Source: Azospirillum sp. 412522 (lineage in GTDB: Bacteria; Pseudomonadota; Alphaproteobacteria; Azospirillales; Azospirillaceae). From it: a DNA stretch of 64,000 nt. The stretch is taken from the NCBI RefSeq assembly GCF_019805165.1, contig NZ_RWIJ01000101.1, positions 62,001 through 126,000 of the forward strand, in the 5' to 3' direction. Below the pieces are notes generated by a model. It was given only the letters and a program-made list of their open reading frames with translations, was not told the origin of the DNA and ran no database searches. Shown one piece after another: positions 35,753-43,795 of the stretch; position 1 is the first letter of the stretch, and every line of letters begins with the position of its first letter. Both the position numbers and the translations under genes were made by a program.

Positions 35753-35834
35753 AACTCAGCGCCGCGGAGGATAGGCATGGGGACGGGAATCACGGGCGAC
35801 TCGTGGTCGATCCACCTCTGCGACTCGGAAAAAG

Positions 35835-35854
35835 GCGAATCGGAAGCGATTCGC
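35835..35854. repeat. 8-bp inverted repeat within the origin
   Basis: GCGAATCG and CGATTCGC (35835-35842 and 35847-35854) pair perfectly around GAAG. It lies between the outlying iterons and the main cluster, a likely protein-binding or structural element. Confidence 0.5.
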
Positions 35855-35876
35855 GACCGAATCGAAATGTCCCACC

Positions 35877-35997
35877 TGGAGTCTTGTCGCGTCGGCCGAA
35901 AAATCCACAGGCAATCGGGACTATCCGCTGGAGTCTTGTCGCGGGAGTTCTGGAGTTTTGTCGCGCGACTCGCGATTCTCTACTGGAGTCTTGTCGC
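35877..35997 (+). repeat. Direct iteron cluster (four copies)
   Basis: Copies of TGGAGTCTTGTCGC start at 35877, 35929, 35951 (one T for C) and 35984. Start-to-start distances are 52, 22 and 33 bases, close to whole helical turns, so bound RepA molecules would lie on roughly one face of the DNA. All are followed by G and preceded by C. Confidence 0.85.
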
Positions 35998-36053
35998 GCA
36001 AACTATTAACTGAATCAAATAACCGTACAAATAGTTTGAGCGACAAGACTCCA
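35984..36053. promoter_or_regulatory. Long inverted repeat formed by facing iterons, probable repA operator
   Basis: Arms 35984-36006 and 36031-36053 are 23 bases each and match at 22 positions, around a 24-base AT-rich spacer. Each arm is an iteron plus the extension CAAACTAT/ATAGTTTG. The right arm ends 66 bases before the repA start codon. In iteron plasmids such inverted copies at the rep promoter bind initiator dimers and repress rep; that role here is inference. Confidence 0.65.
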
Positions 36054-36055
36054 AA

Positions 36056-36085
36056 TTGCTGGGCACCAGCCGACCGTGATATAGC
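36056..36085 (+). promoter_or_regulatory. Candidate repA promoter
   Basis: TTGCTG (36056-36061) and TATAGC (36080-36085) are 18 bases apart, directly after the inverted iteron, giving a transcript start about 30 bases before repA. Both hexamers are imperfect. Confidence 0.35.
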
Positions 36086-36119
36086 GTTGACCGCAAAGTC
36101 GTGCCAAGGTCAGCTCGCT

Positions 36120-37064
36120 ATGGGACAGATACACACCCTGATCACCCAGCTTGGACGTGACCAGGCGAAGGCGCTGCAAACCGATCCGGATCAGCGTTCG
36201 CTAGTCGATGTCGCCGCTGCCGTCCTCGAAGAGGAGCGGCAAGAGCTTGGCATCACCTATTCGGGTTTTGCGCTGACGGCTCTGCCGCATCGTCGTCTTC
36301 CCGACGACCAGCCTTGGGAGCGTCGCGGACATAAGATCCGCTTGCTGATCGAGCCGGGACGACTGCCGATCCGCAACGGTGGCTTTAAGCTTTACGGCGT
36401 TCCGTACGGCAGCCGCGCGCGGATGATCCTGCTCTATCTGCAGACCCGGGCGATCCAGACCGACAGCCGCGAGGTCGAGCTGGGCCGCAGCATGCACGAA
36501 TGGCTGGACCGCATGGGCCTGTCGGTCGGCGGCCAGACCTACCGCGACATCCGCGAGCAGGCCTCGCGCATCGCTGCCTGCAACCTGACCTTCGCCTGGG
36601 AGGATGCCCACAGCATCGGCTTCGAAAAAGGATCGATCGTCAAGGGCGGCATCCATTTCTCGGCCAATGCCGGAGCGGAGCCGGGCCAGGGGTCGCTGTG
36701 GGAGGACCGCGTCCTGCTGTCCGAGGCCTTCTTCCGCGAGCTGAAGGCCCACCCGGTACCGATCTGGGAGCCGGCGCTGCGCCACATCCAGAACAACAGC
36801 ACCAGCATCGACATCTATATCTGGCTGGCCTACCGGCTGCACAGCCTGAACCGTTCCACCCCGATCACCTGGCCGGCGGTGTTCGAACAGTTCGGCGCCG
36901 GCTACAGCCGCCTGCGCGATTTCAGGAAGCGGTTCATCGAAGCGCTTCAACTTGCGCTCGCCGTCTATCCCGACGCGCGGGTGGATGTCGAAGAACAGGG
37001 GTTGATGCTGCACCCCTCGCCTCCGCCGATCCCGGAGCGCAAGTTCGCCCAGCTTTGCCGGTGA
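36120..37064 (+). CDS. repA: Plasmid replication initiator RepA
   Basis: This 314-aa protein resembles the RepA_C family (plasmid-encoded RepA) of alphaproteobacterial and actinobacterial plasmids. Features I associate with it are G-A-R-x-x-L-L-Y-L-like text (here S-R-A-R-M-I-L-L-Y-L-Q-T), the helical L-G-R-S-M-H-E-W-L-D-R-M-G-L-S-V-G-G region, F-F-R-E-L-K-A-H-P-V-P-I and the D-I-Y-I-W-L-A-Y-R-L stretch of a winged-helix domain. It starts at ATG 36120, with AAGGT at 36106-36110; the open frame reaches back to 35958 but through iterons, so the upstream part is not coding. It should bind the iterons on both sides of its gene. No parA/parB lies in the window. Confidence 0.82.
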   Translation: MGQIHTLITQLGRDQAKALQTDPDQRSLVDVAAAVLEEERQELGITYSGFALTALPHRRLPDDQPWERRGHKIRLLIEPGRLPIRNGGFKLYGVPYGSRARMILLYLQTRAIQTDSREVELGRSMHEWLDRMGLSVGGQTYRDIREQASRIAACNLTFAWEDAHSIGFEKGSIVKGGIHFSANAGAEPGQGSLWEDRVLLSEAFFRELKAHPVPIWEPALRHIQNNSTSIDIYIWLAYRLHSLNRSTPITWPAVFEQFGAGYSRLRDFRKRFIEALQLALAVYPDARVDVEEQGLMLHPSPPPIPERKFAQLCR

Positions 37065-37090
37065 TGGCGGAGCCTGCCCCGGCCTGTTCG

Positions 37091-37174
37091 ACGGTCGTCC
37101 CCGTGAAGGCGGGGATCCAGGCTTCCGGTCCAAATATGTGACATGACCGAATCCCTGCCTTCGAGGGATGACGG
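37091..37174. repeat. Palindromic extragenic (REP/BIME-like) element
   Basis: Two diverged copies of a palindromic unit face each other. The left (37094-37118) has CCCCGTGAAGGCGGGG followed by ATCCAG; the right (about 37149-37174) reads as a variant with CGAAGGCAGGGAT on the minus strand. The unit resembles the GTCATCCCCGCGAA..GGGGATCC palindromes scattered through many alphaproteobacterial genomes. It follows repA and precedes a ninth iteron. Confidence 0.6.
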
Positions 37175-37215
37175 CTTGTGAAAATTCAAGGCAACGGCGT
37201 CGCTTCTTCCCCCCT

Positions 37216-37229
37216 GCGACAAGACTCCA
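37216..37229 (-). repeat. Iteron copy downstream of repA
   Basis: GCGACAAGACTCCA is an exact reverse copy of the iteron, 152 bases after the repA stop. Iterons therefore occur on both sides of the initiator gene. The following CTCTGTCGC may be a decayed half-copy in the other orientation. Confidence 0.75.
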
Positions 37230-37240
37230 AACTCTGTCGC

Positions 37241-37735
37241 TCAAGGATTGGCCCGCAATGCCCTGGCGAGCGGGGCGAGCAGACGACGGAGCGCCGAGTC
37301 CAAAAGATTTTCATCCAGGCTGCCGGACAGCGCCAGGGCCTGGGGCGGCGTGGTGAAAAAGGGCGCGCCACTGCCGGATCCGTTGCGCTGAAGCGTGGCG
37401 GCAAGGGCCAGGAGTCGCCCGTCCTTGCCTTCCGGCCGCAGCGTGGCATGGACCAGCACCAGCAGCGTGCCGGGGTCGGCGATGCGCACATCGTTGGGGG
37501 CGAATGCCGCAACCGCCGGCCCGGAAGCCAGCAGCTCCGACAGCACCGCGGCGGCACGGCCACACAGCCCATCATCGCCAAGGACGGCGCCCGCTCCTCC
37601 GTCGGCCTCCACCGCGCAGAGCAGGCCGACACGCTCGATCCGCTGGAAGAAGGGCAGGGGTGACATGGCGGCGACCTCCGTGGCGAGGGCGAACAGGCTG
37701 GCAGCGAGCAGCAGTGCCGGGCGGATCCGGCTCAT
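37241..37735 (-). CDS. Small exported protein linked to an ABC exporter
   Basis: This 164-aa protein has a good Sec signal: M-S-R-I-R-P, a hydrophobic A-L-L-L-A-A-S-L-F-A-L-A core, and a probable cleavage after E-V-A-A. The mature part includes a Cys pair (L-L-C-A-V and G-L-C-G-R) and a C-terminal A-L-S-G-S-L-D-E-N-L-L-D helix region. No family recognised. The start ATG 37735 overlaps the stop of the ABC gene (ATGA), so the two are made together. A periplasmic helper of that exporter is the natural guess. Its 3' end comes within 12 bases of the downstream iteron. Confidence 0.75.
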   Translation of the reverse strand: MSRIRPALLLAASLFALATEVAAMSPLPFFQRIERVGLLCAVEADGGAGAVLGDDGLCGRAAAVLSELLASGPAVAAFAPNDVRIADPGTLLVLVHATLRPEGKDGRLLALAATLQRNGSGSGAPFFTTPPQALALSGSLDENLLDSALRRLLAPLARALRANP

Positions 37736-39573
37736 CGCACCTTCTCCGCATCGGTGGGTTCGCTGTCGGCACAGGCATCGTCCGGCAGGAAGCCGCCGAC
37801 CTGCCGGCGCCACAGCCGGGCATAGGGGCCGTCGCGGCGCAGCAGGGTGGCGTGGTCGCCGTCCTCCAGGATGCGGCCCTTCTCCATGTAGAGGATGCGG
37901 TCCATGCCGGTGACGGTCGACAGCCGGTGGGCGATGGCGATCACCGTGCGCCCCTCGAACAGGCCGAGCAGCGCGTCCTGGATCAGGTGCTCCGTCTCGG
38001 AGTCGAGCGAGGAGGTCGCCTCGTCCAGCACCAGCACCGGCGCGTCCTTCAGGAAGGCGCGGGCGATGGCGACCCGCTGGCGCTCGCCGCCTGACAGCTG
38101 GATGCCGCGTTCCCCCACCACGGTGCCGTAGCCGGCGGCGCGGCCCTCGATGAAGCGGTCGCAATGGGCGCGGGCGGCGGCGGCGCGGATCGCTTCGTCC
38201 GTCGCCTCCTCGCTGCCATAGGCGATGTTGTCGCGGATGGAACGGTGGAACAGGCTGGGCAGTTGCGGCACCTCGGCCACCGCGCGGTTGAGCGAGGCGA
38301 GGCTGACCGTGGCGATGTCCTGGCCGTCGATCAGGATGCGGCCGCCCTCCACGGGGAACTGCCGGCGCAGCAGCCGGACCAGCGTGCTCTTGCCCGCTCC
38401 CGACGGGCCGACCAGCGCCACCCGCTCCCCCGGCCGGATGGTCAGGGACAGGGCGTCGAAGACGGCTCCGTTTCCGGGATGGGCGAAGCGGACCTCCTCG
38501 AAGCGGATGGCGCCTTCGCTGACGGTCAGGTCGGGGCGGCCGGGCGGATCCGGGATCTCGTGCGGGCGGACGATCAGCTCCAGCGCGCCCGACAGGATGC
38601 CGAGCTGCTCGAAGAAGCTCAGCATGCGCGTCGACAGGCCCCAGACATTGGTGCCGACGATGCTGGCCAGCGAGAAGATCATGGCGAAGTCGCCGACGCT
38701 CATCCGCCCGGCCATCGCCTCGGACACGGCGAGGCCGATCAGGGTGATCTGGAAGACCAGCAGGGCGTTGAACAGCCAGAACCACATCTTGGTCAGGAAC
38801 CAGCGCAGCTCCTTCGACCGCAAGATCTCGCCGGTCAGCGAGTCGGAGAGGCCGGACAGCTCCTGGCGGCGGCGGGCGAAGGCGCGCACCAGTTCGGCAT
38901 TGGCGATGATGTCGACCATGCGGCCGGTGGTCGACGACACCTCTTCGGAGAAGGCGTGCGACAGCCGCAGGCAGCGCCGGGCCAGCAGGGCCGACAGGGT
39001 CAGGTGTGCCGCGGTCCAGCCGACCAGCAGCCCGGCGAACAGGGTCTGGGCCGAGGCCAGCAGGGTCAGGCCGATGGCGAGGATGACGACGATGCGGATG
39101 ATGTCGTTGGTCAGGATTTCCAGGATCTGGATGGCGCTCTGCCCGGCCTGCTTGACCTTCTGGCCCAGGTTGCCGGCGAAATTGTCCTGGAAGTAGCGCG
39201 GCGAATGGTCGATCAGGTGGTCGAACAGCCGGACCTGGATGGCATGGCGCAGCGCCGGCGAGGTGTGCAGGTCCACCAGCTCGCGCAGGCGGTTGAACAG
39301 CGCCGAGGCGATCCACAGCCCGCCCAGCAGCAGGAACCAGTGCATCACTTCCGGCGTCCAGGCGGAAGAGCCGCTCGGCGCGCTCCCCGGCAGCCCGGCG
39401 AGCGCGTCGACCAGCCCGCGCATCGCCACCGGCTCCAGCCCCATCAGCCCGATCCCGCCGGCGGCGGCGAGGTTGAGCAGGATGGCGCGGCCGAGGAAGC
39501 CGTCGCACACGAACATCCACAGGAAGCGCCAGGGCGAGGAGGGCAGGGGGGAGGAGAGTGTGGAAGAGGACAA
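37732..39573 (-). CDS. ABC exporter, fused membrane and ATPase domains (MsbA-like)
   Basis: This half-size exporter (613 aa if started at TTG 39573) could start as far up as ATG 39699, but that adds a Pro-rich segment that looks non-coding. Six membrane helices occupy about residues 20-320. The ATPase has Walker A G-P-S-G-A-G-K-S-T near residue 389, the signature L-S-G-G-E-R-Q-R near 491 and Walker B V-L-V-L-D-E-A-T-S-S-L-D near 513, plus the switch His in I-A-H-R-L-S. There is no peptidase domain. Such proteins export lipid-linked or hydrophobic compounds; a lipid-linked sugar or glycolipid would fit the locus. It is translationally coupled to the small exported protein. Confidence 0.88.
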   Translation of the reverse strand: MSSSTLSSPLPSSPWRFLWMFVCDGFLGRAILLNLAAAGGIGLMGLEPVAMRGLVDALAGLPGSAPSGSSAWTPEVMHWFLLLGGLWIASALFNRLRELVDLHTSPALRHAIQVRLFDHLIDHSPRYFQDNFAGNLGQKVKQAGQSAIQILEILTNDIIRIVVILAIGLTLLASAQTLFAGLLVGWTAAHLTLSALLARRCLRLSHAFSEEVSSTTGRMVDIIANAELVRAFARRRQELSGLSDSLTGEILRSKELRWFLTKMWFWLFNALLVFQITLIGLAVSEAMAGRMSVGDFAMIFSLASIVGTNVWGLSTRMLSFFEQLGILSGALELIVRPHEIPDPPGRPDLTVSEGAIRFEEVRFAHPGNGAVFDALSLTIRPGERVALVGPSGAGKSTLVRLLRRQFPVEGGRILIDGQDIATVSLASLNRAVAEVPQLPSLFHRSIRDNIAYGSEEATDEAIRAAAARAHCDRFIEGRAAGYGTVVGERGIQLSGGERQRVAIARAFLKDAPVLVLDEATSSLDSETEHLIQDALLGLFEGRTVIAIAHRLSTVTGMDRILYMEKGRILEDGDHATLLRRDGPYARLWRRQVGGFLPDDACADSEPTDAEKVR

Positions 39574-39764
39574 GGGGCGTCGGCGCTCCGTTGCGCGATG
39601 GGCCGGCAAGGCCGGCGGACACAAGACCTTATAGGCGCAAGGCGGCGGGGGCGGAACGGATCCTTCCGGGACCGATGGGCCGGTGACGGTCTTATGCATC
39701 GACAGCGATGGCGGATGGTTGCAGGCTGTCGCCCCTTTCTCCGTTTTCCGGGCGTCGTCCTTCC

Positions 39765-41042
39765 ATGCGGATCCTGTTCGTCCACCAGAACACCCCTGGC
39801 CAGTACAAGCATCTCGTCCGCCATTTCGCGGCCGATCCGGCCCATCGGGTCGCCTTCATCGGCAAGGTCCGGCGCGAGCTGCCGGCGGGCGTGCAGATGG
39901 CGCTCTACCGGCCGACGCGCGAAGCGGGCGAGGGTACCCACCCCTATATCCGCATGTTCGAGGGACAGGTCCTGCACGGGCAGGGGGCGGTGCGCGCCGG
40001 GCTGGCCCTGCAGAAGGAGGGCTTCACCCCCGACGTGATCTGCGCCCATCCCGGCTGGGGCGAGGCGCTGTTCCTGAAGGACCTGTTCCCGGACGCCCGG
40101 CTGCTGCTCTATTGCGAGTTCTTCTACCGGTCGGAAGGGTCGGATGTCGGCTTCGACCCGGAACGGCCGGTGACGCTGGAGACCCGCTGCCGCATCCGCA
40201 CCAAGAACGCCTCGCTGCTGGCCGGGCTGGACGCGATGGACTGGGGCGTCAGCCCGACCGAGTGGCAGCGGCGCCAGCATCCCGCCGCCTTCCGTCCGCG
40301 CATCTCGGTGATCCATGACGGGGTCGACACCGCGGTCTGCCGGCCGGATCCGGCCGCCACCGTCACCCTGCCCGACGGCCGCACCCTGTCGCGCGAGGAC
40401 GAGGTGGTGACCTATGTCGCCCGCAACCTGGAACCCTACCGCGGCTTTCCCACCTTCATGCGGGCGGCGGCCGAGCTGCTGCGCCGCCGGCCCAACCTGC
40501 ACATCCTGATGGTCGGCGGCGACGAGGTCAGCTATGGCGCCGCGCCCGAGGGCGGAGGCACCTGGCGCGAGACGATGTGGCGGGAGACGATGCTGGACGC
40601 CGCCGGCAGCCCGCGGCCGGAAGCGGCGCGGCTTCATGTGCTGGGCAAGCTGCCCTACGACCGCTACCTGTCGGTCCTGCGCGTGTCGCGCGCCCACATC
40701 TACCTGACCTTCCCCTTCGTTCTGTCCTGGTCGATGCTGGAGGCGATGGCCTGTGGCGCCGTCATCGTCGGCTCCGACACGGCGCCGGTCGCCGAGGTGA
40801 TCGAGGACGGGGTGAACGGGCTGCTGACCGACTTCCACGACCCCATGGCGCTCGCCGGCCGGGTGGAGGCGGCGCTGGACGACCCGGAACTGCGCGCCGC
40901 CCTGTCGGCCGCCGCAAGGATGACGGCGGTGGAGCGCTTCGACCTCGCCACCGTCTGCCTGCCGGCGCAGATCCGCCTGCTGGAGGATGTGCAGGCCGGG
41001 CGGTTGCCGACGGACCTTGCGCCGGGGGGCGGAGTGAATTAA
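39765..41042 (+). CDS. Glycosyltransferase family 4
   Basis: This 425-aa GT-B enzyme begins M-R-I-L-F-V-H-Q-N-T-P-G-Q-Y-K-H-L, the form seen in the Glyco_trans_4_3 N-terminal type common in capsule loci. The acceptor half has A-H-P-G-W-G-E-A-L-F-L-K and E-F-F-Y-R-S-E-G-S-D-V-G-F-D-P. The donor half has V-I-H-D-G-V-D, Y-V-A-R-N-L-E-P-Y-R-G-F-P and the M-L-E-A-M-A-C-G end of the E-x7-E motif, where the first Glu position reads Val/Leu in F-V-L-S-W-S. It starts at ATG 39765; no clear ribosome site is visible. It is divergent from the MsbA-like exporter, with about 190 bases between. Confidence 0.87.
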   Translation: MRILFVHQNTPGQYKHLVRHFAADPAHRVAFIGKVRRELPAGVQMALYRPTREAGEGTHPYIRMFEGQVLHGQGAVRAGLALQKEGFTPDVICAHPGWGEALFLKDLFPDARLLLYCEFFYRSEGSDVGFDPERPVTLETRCRIRTKNASLLAGLDAMDWGVSPTEWQRRQHPAAFRPRISVIHDGVDTAVCRPDPAATVTLPDGRTLSREDEVVTYVARNLEPYRGFPTFMRAAAELLRRRPNLHILMVGGDEVSYGAAPEGGGTWRETMWRETMLDAAGSPRPEAARLHVLGKLPYDRYLSVLRVSRAHIYLTFPFVLSWSMLEAMACGAVIVGSDTAPVAEVIEDGVNGLLTDFHDPMALAGRVEAALDDPELRAALSAAARMTAVERFDLATVCLPAQIRLLEDVQAGRLPTDLAPGGGVN

Positions 41043-41281
41043 CCCGATTGTCAGAAAGCACCGGTTACGGTCGGGGTTCACTTCGATCCCGACGCGGCAC
41101 CCGTCCCGGACCATCCGGATCGCGGGGTCCGGGCCGGCGGCTTCGGGCGATGCGGCTTCAATGGACGGGACCGGCGGTGACGACACACTCCAGCAAGGCG
41201 GGCGGGTCCAGGCCACGGACTGCGGCTGACGGATCGGATGAGTTCGCCCTGTCCGGCACCGGCCTCGAGGCGGGGCTGCGC

Positions 41282-42274
41282 ATGCTGGACGGCCGTTCGG
41301 TGCTGGTGACGGGGGGGACCGGATCCTTCGGACGCCGCTTCGTCGAGACGGTGATGCGCCACGCCAAGCCGCGCCGGGTCATCATCTTCTCCCGCGACGA
41401 GTTCAAGCAGTACGAGATGCAGCAGCGCATGCCGGCGGAGTGGGCGCCGACGCTGCGCTACTTCATCGGCGACGTGCGCGACCGCGAGCGGCTGAATCTG
41501 GCGATGCGCGAGGTCGATTTCTGCGTCCATGCCGCGGCGCTGAAGCATGTGCCGGCCGCCGAATACAACCCGATGGAATGCATCCACACCAACGTCTACG
41601 GGGCGGAGAACGTGGTGCGGGCGGCGCTGTCGGCGGGGGTGCGGCGCGTCGTCGCGCTGTCGACCGACAAGGCGGCCAACCCGATCAACCTCTACGGCGC
41701 CAGCAAGCTGGCGTCGGACAAGATCTTCATCGCCGCCAACAACCTGTCGGGCGCGCTCGACACCCGCTTCGCGGTGGTGCGCTACGGCAACGTGGTGGGG
41801 TCGCGCGGCAGCGTCGTCCCGCTGTTCCGCAAGATGATCGCCGAGGGGACCGACCATCTGCCGGTCACCGACGAGCGGATGACCCGCTTCTGGATCACCC
41901 TGCAGCATGGCGTCGATTTCGTGCTGTCCTGCTTCGCCATGATGCAGGGCGGCGAGATCTTCGTGCCGAAGATCCCCAGCATGCGCATCGCCGACCTCGC
42001 CCGCGCGATGGCGCCGGACCTGCCGCAGAAGATCGTCGGCATCCGGCCGGGAGAGAAGCTGCACGAGGTGATGATCACCGAGGACGATTCCCGCCAGACC
42101 TACGAACTGGCCGACCGCTACGTCATCGAGCCGGCCTTCGCCTTCTGGCAGCATGCGCCCTACGAGCGGCTGAACGCCCGCCCGGTGTCTGACGGCTTCC
42201 GCTATGCCAGCGACGGCAACGACGACTGGCTCGACGGCGAGCGGCTGGGCGCCCTGCTCGCGGAAGCGCCCTGA
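41282..42274 (+). CDS. pseB: UDP-N-acetylglucosamine 4,6-dehydratase (inverting)
   Basis: This 330-aa NADP-dependent enzyme carries out the first step of pseudaminic acid synthesis, giving a UDP-4-keto-6-deoxy-AltNAc-type sugar. The nucleotide motif is T-G-G-T-G-S-F-G at residues 10-17. The catalytic region is L-S-T-D-K-A-A-N-P with Asp129/Lys130 and Y-G-A-S-K with Tyr138/Lys142; Y-N-P-M-E-C-I-H-T-N-V-Y-G is a strong PseB/FlaA1 mark, as is I-R-P-G-E-K-L-H-E-V-M-I. The length fits PseB and is too short for the membrane-bound PglF/CapD type. It starts at ATG 41282 after a GAGGCGGGG; an upstream ATG 41150 would add 44 residues. Its stop overlaps the pseC start (TGATG). Confidence 0.92.
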   Translation: MLDGRSVLVTGGTGSFGRRFVETVMRHAKPRRVIIFSRDEFKQYEMQQRMPAEWAPTLRYFIGDVRDRERLNLAMREVDFCVHAAALKHVPAAEYNPMECIHTNVYGAENVVRAALSAGVRRVVALSTDKAANPINLYGASKLASDKIFIAANNLSGALDTRFAVVRYGNVVGSRGSVVPLFRKMIAEGTDHLPVTDERMTRFWITLQHGVDFVLSCFAMMQGGEIFVPKIPSMRIADLARAMAPDLPQKIVGIRPGEKLHEVMITEDDSRQTYELADRYVIEPAFAFWQHAPYERLNARPVSDGFRYASDGNDDWLDGERLGALLAEAP

Positions 42275-43551
42275 TGGCGGATCCCGTGCGGGCGGGCTTG
42301 CCCTTCCTCCCCTATGGCCGCCAGTCGGTGGAGGAGGACGACATCGCCGCGGTGGCGGCGGTGCTGCGCGGCGACTGGCTGACCCAGGGACCGGCAGTCG
42401 CCGCCTTCGAGCGGGCCTTGGCCAAATGGGTTGGGGCCGGCCGGGTCGGAGCGGTCGAGGCGGTGGCCTGCGCCAACGGCACCGCGGCGCTGCGGTTGGC
42501 CTACGCCGCGCTGGGCATCGGGCCGGGCGACGCGGTGGTGGTGCCGTCCAACACCTTCCTCGCCACCGCATCCGCCGCCCGCCATGCCGGTGCCGAGGTC
42601 GCCTTCGCCGACGTCGATCCCGACAGCGGCCTGATGGGCGTGGCCGAGGCCGAGGCCGCCATCGCCCGCGCGGCCAAGGCCGGCTGGCGCGTCCGCGCGC
42701 TCGCCCCCGTCCACTACGCCGGGCAAACGGCGCCGATGGCGGGACTGGTGGCGCTTGCCCAGGCGGAGGGTCTGGCGCTGGTCGAGGACGCCTGCCACGC
42801 GATCGGAACGGTTGATCTGTCAGGGGGTGATCGGGCCGATGGGCAGGAAGCGCCGGTCGGCGCCGGGCATGCGGAGGTGGAGGCGGGGTCGCTGACCGTC
42901 TTCTCCTTCCATCCGGTCAAAACCATCGCGGCCGGGGAGGGCGGGGCGGTCACCGGCACCGACCCGGCGCTGATGGCGCGGGTGCGGCGCCTGTGCAACC
43001 ACGGCATGATGCGCGATCCCGGGGAGGGGGAGGCGTTCGCCGATCCCGACGCGGCGCTGGATGCCGGCGGGAAGCCCAATCCCTGGTACTATGAGATGGC
43101 GGAGCCGGGCTTCAACCATCGCCTGTCCGACATCCATGCCGCCCTGGTGCTGAGCCAGCTTGGCCGGCTCGACCGTTTCATCGGGCGGCGGGCCGCGCTG
43201 ATGGCGCTCTACGCGGAAAGGCTGGCGCCGTTGGCGCCGCTGGTGCGGCCGCCGGCCCTGGTGCCCTGGTGCCGGCCGGCTTGGCACCTGTGCGCCGCGC
43301 GCATCGACTTCGAGGCGGCGGGGCGGACCCGCTCTGCCGTGATGACGGCCCTGCGCGCCCTGGGCGTCGGCACCCAGGTGCACTATATCCCGGTCCATCG
43401 CCAACCCTACTGGCGCCGCCGCTACGGCGACCTCGCCCTGCCCGGCGCCATGAGCCATTATGCCCACACGCTGTCGCTGCCGCTGTTCCCGGCCATGGCC
43501 GACGGCGACGTCGACCGGGTCGCCGCGGCGCTGGAGCGGGTCCTGTCCTGA
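42274..43551 (+). CDS. pseC: UDP-4-amino-4,6-dideoxy-N-acetyl-altrosamine transaminase
   Basis: This 425-aa PLP-dependent DegT/DnrJ/EryC1-family aminotransferase carries out the second step of pseudaminic acid synthesis. It has A-N-G-T-A-A-L-R-L, P-S-N-T-F-L-A-T, V-E-D-A-C-H-A-I-G (Asp172) and the Schiff-base lysine Lys216 in F-H-P-V-K-T-I-A-A-G-E-G-G; N-H-R-L-S-D and V-H-Y-I-P-V-H follow. A ~20-residue insertion between A-I-G and the Lys motif makes it longer than average. It overlaps pseB by one base. pseH, pseG, pseI and pseF are not in the window, so the product must be finished by genes elsewhere or used as a UDP-4-amino sugar. Confidence 0.92.
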   Translation: MADPVRAGLPFLPYGRQSVEEDDIAAVAAVLRGDWLTQGPAVAAFERALAKWVGAGRVGAVEAVACANGTAALRLAYAALGIGPGDAVVVPSNTFLATASAARHAGAEVAFADVDPDSGLMGVAEAEAAIARAAKAGWRVRALAPVHYAGQTAPMAGLVALAQAEGLALVEDACHAIGTVDLSGGDRADGQEAPVGAGHAEVEAGSLTVFSFHPVKTIAAGEGGAVTGTDPALMARVRRLCNHGMMRDPGEGEAFADPDAALDAGGKPNPWYYEMAEPGFNHRLSDIHAALVLSQLGRLDRFIGRRAALMALYAERLAPLAPLVRPPALVPWCRPAWHLCAARIDFEAAGRTRSAVMTALRALGVGTQVHYIPVHRQPYWRRRYGDLALPGAMSHYAHTLSLPLFPAMADGDVDRVAAALERVLS

Positions 43552-43795
43552 CATCGGTCCTGTCGGCCGCCCCCGTGGGCGCCCTTGTGGGCGCCCTTGT
43601 GGCAGGCCCGGCGGACGTTCAGGATCCGAACCGTTCCGTCCAAGCGATTCCGTTAGCGTTTTGGACGGGATGGACCGATAACAATGGCGTCGTCAGGAAG
43701 GCGTAGGCCTAGGTCGAACGGCTGGAGAGCCGGATGGCCGGGGTCGGGCCGTCCCGGACGCCGCTCCACAGTGTTTCGCCTACGGATCTCCGAAT

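Larger units (their letters stand above)
35365..36119. other. oriV: Putative origin of replication (iteron region upstream of repA)
   Basis: About 750 bases without a gene lead to repA. They hold eight copies of a 14-bp motif TGGAGTCTTGTCGC or its reverse complement, at 35545, 35631, 35739, 35877, 35929, 35951, 35984 and 36040. Four of them form a direct cluster, and the last two face each other. There is an 8-bp dyad at 35835-35854, a DnaA-box-like AAATCCACA at 35901-35909 (7 of 9 to the E. coli consensus), a 13-bp tandem repeat at 35514-35539, and an AT-rich pocket at 36000-36035 suited to strand opening. Together with the adjacent initiator gene this is the normal make-up of an iteron-controlled plasmid origin. 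The exact limits are unknown. Confidence 0.8.

Noticed and set aside
35545..36053. Repeated 14-bp motif considered as a CRISPR array
   Set aside because: Units are too short, occur in both orientations and have irregular spacing without unique spacers of constant length; iterons beside repA explain them.
35958..36119. A 54-residue N-terminal extension of RepA
   Set aside because: The extension would translate through iterons, the inverted repeat and the likely promoter; ATG 36120 with AAGGT upstream is the better start.
41282..43551. Calling a complete pseudaminic acid pathway
   Set aside because: Only PseB and PseC are encoded in the window; the other four enzymes are absent.
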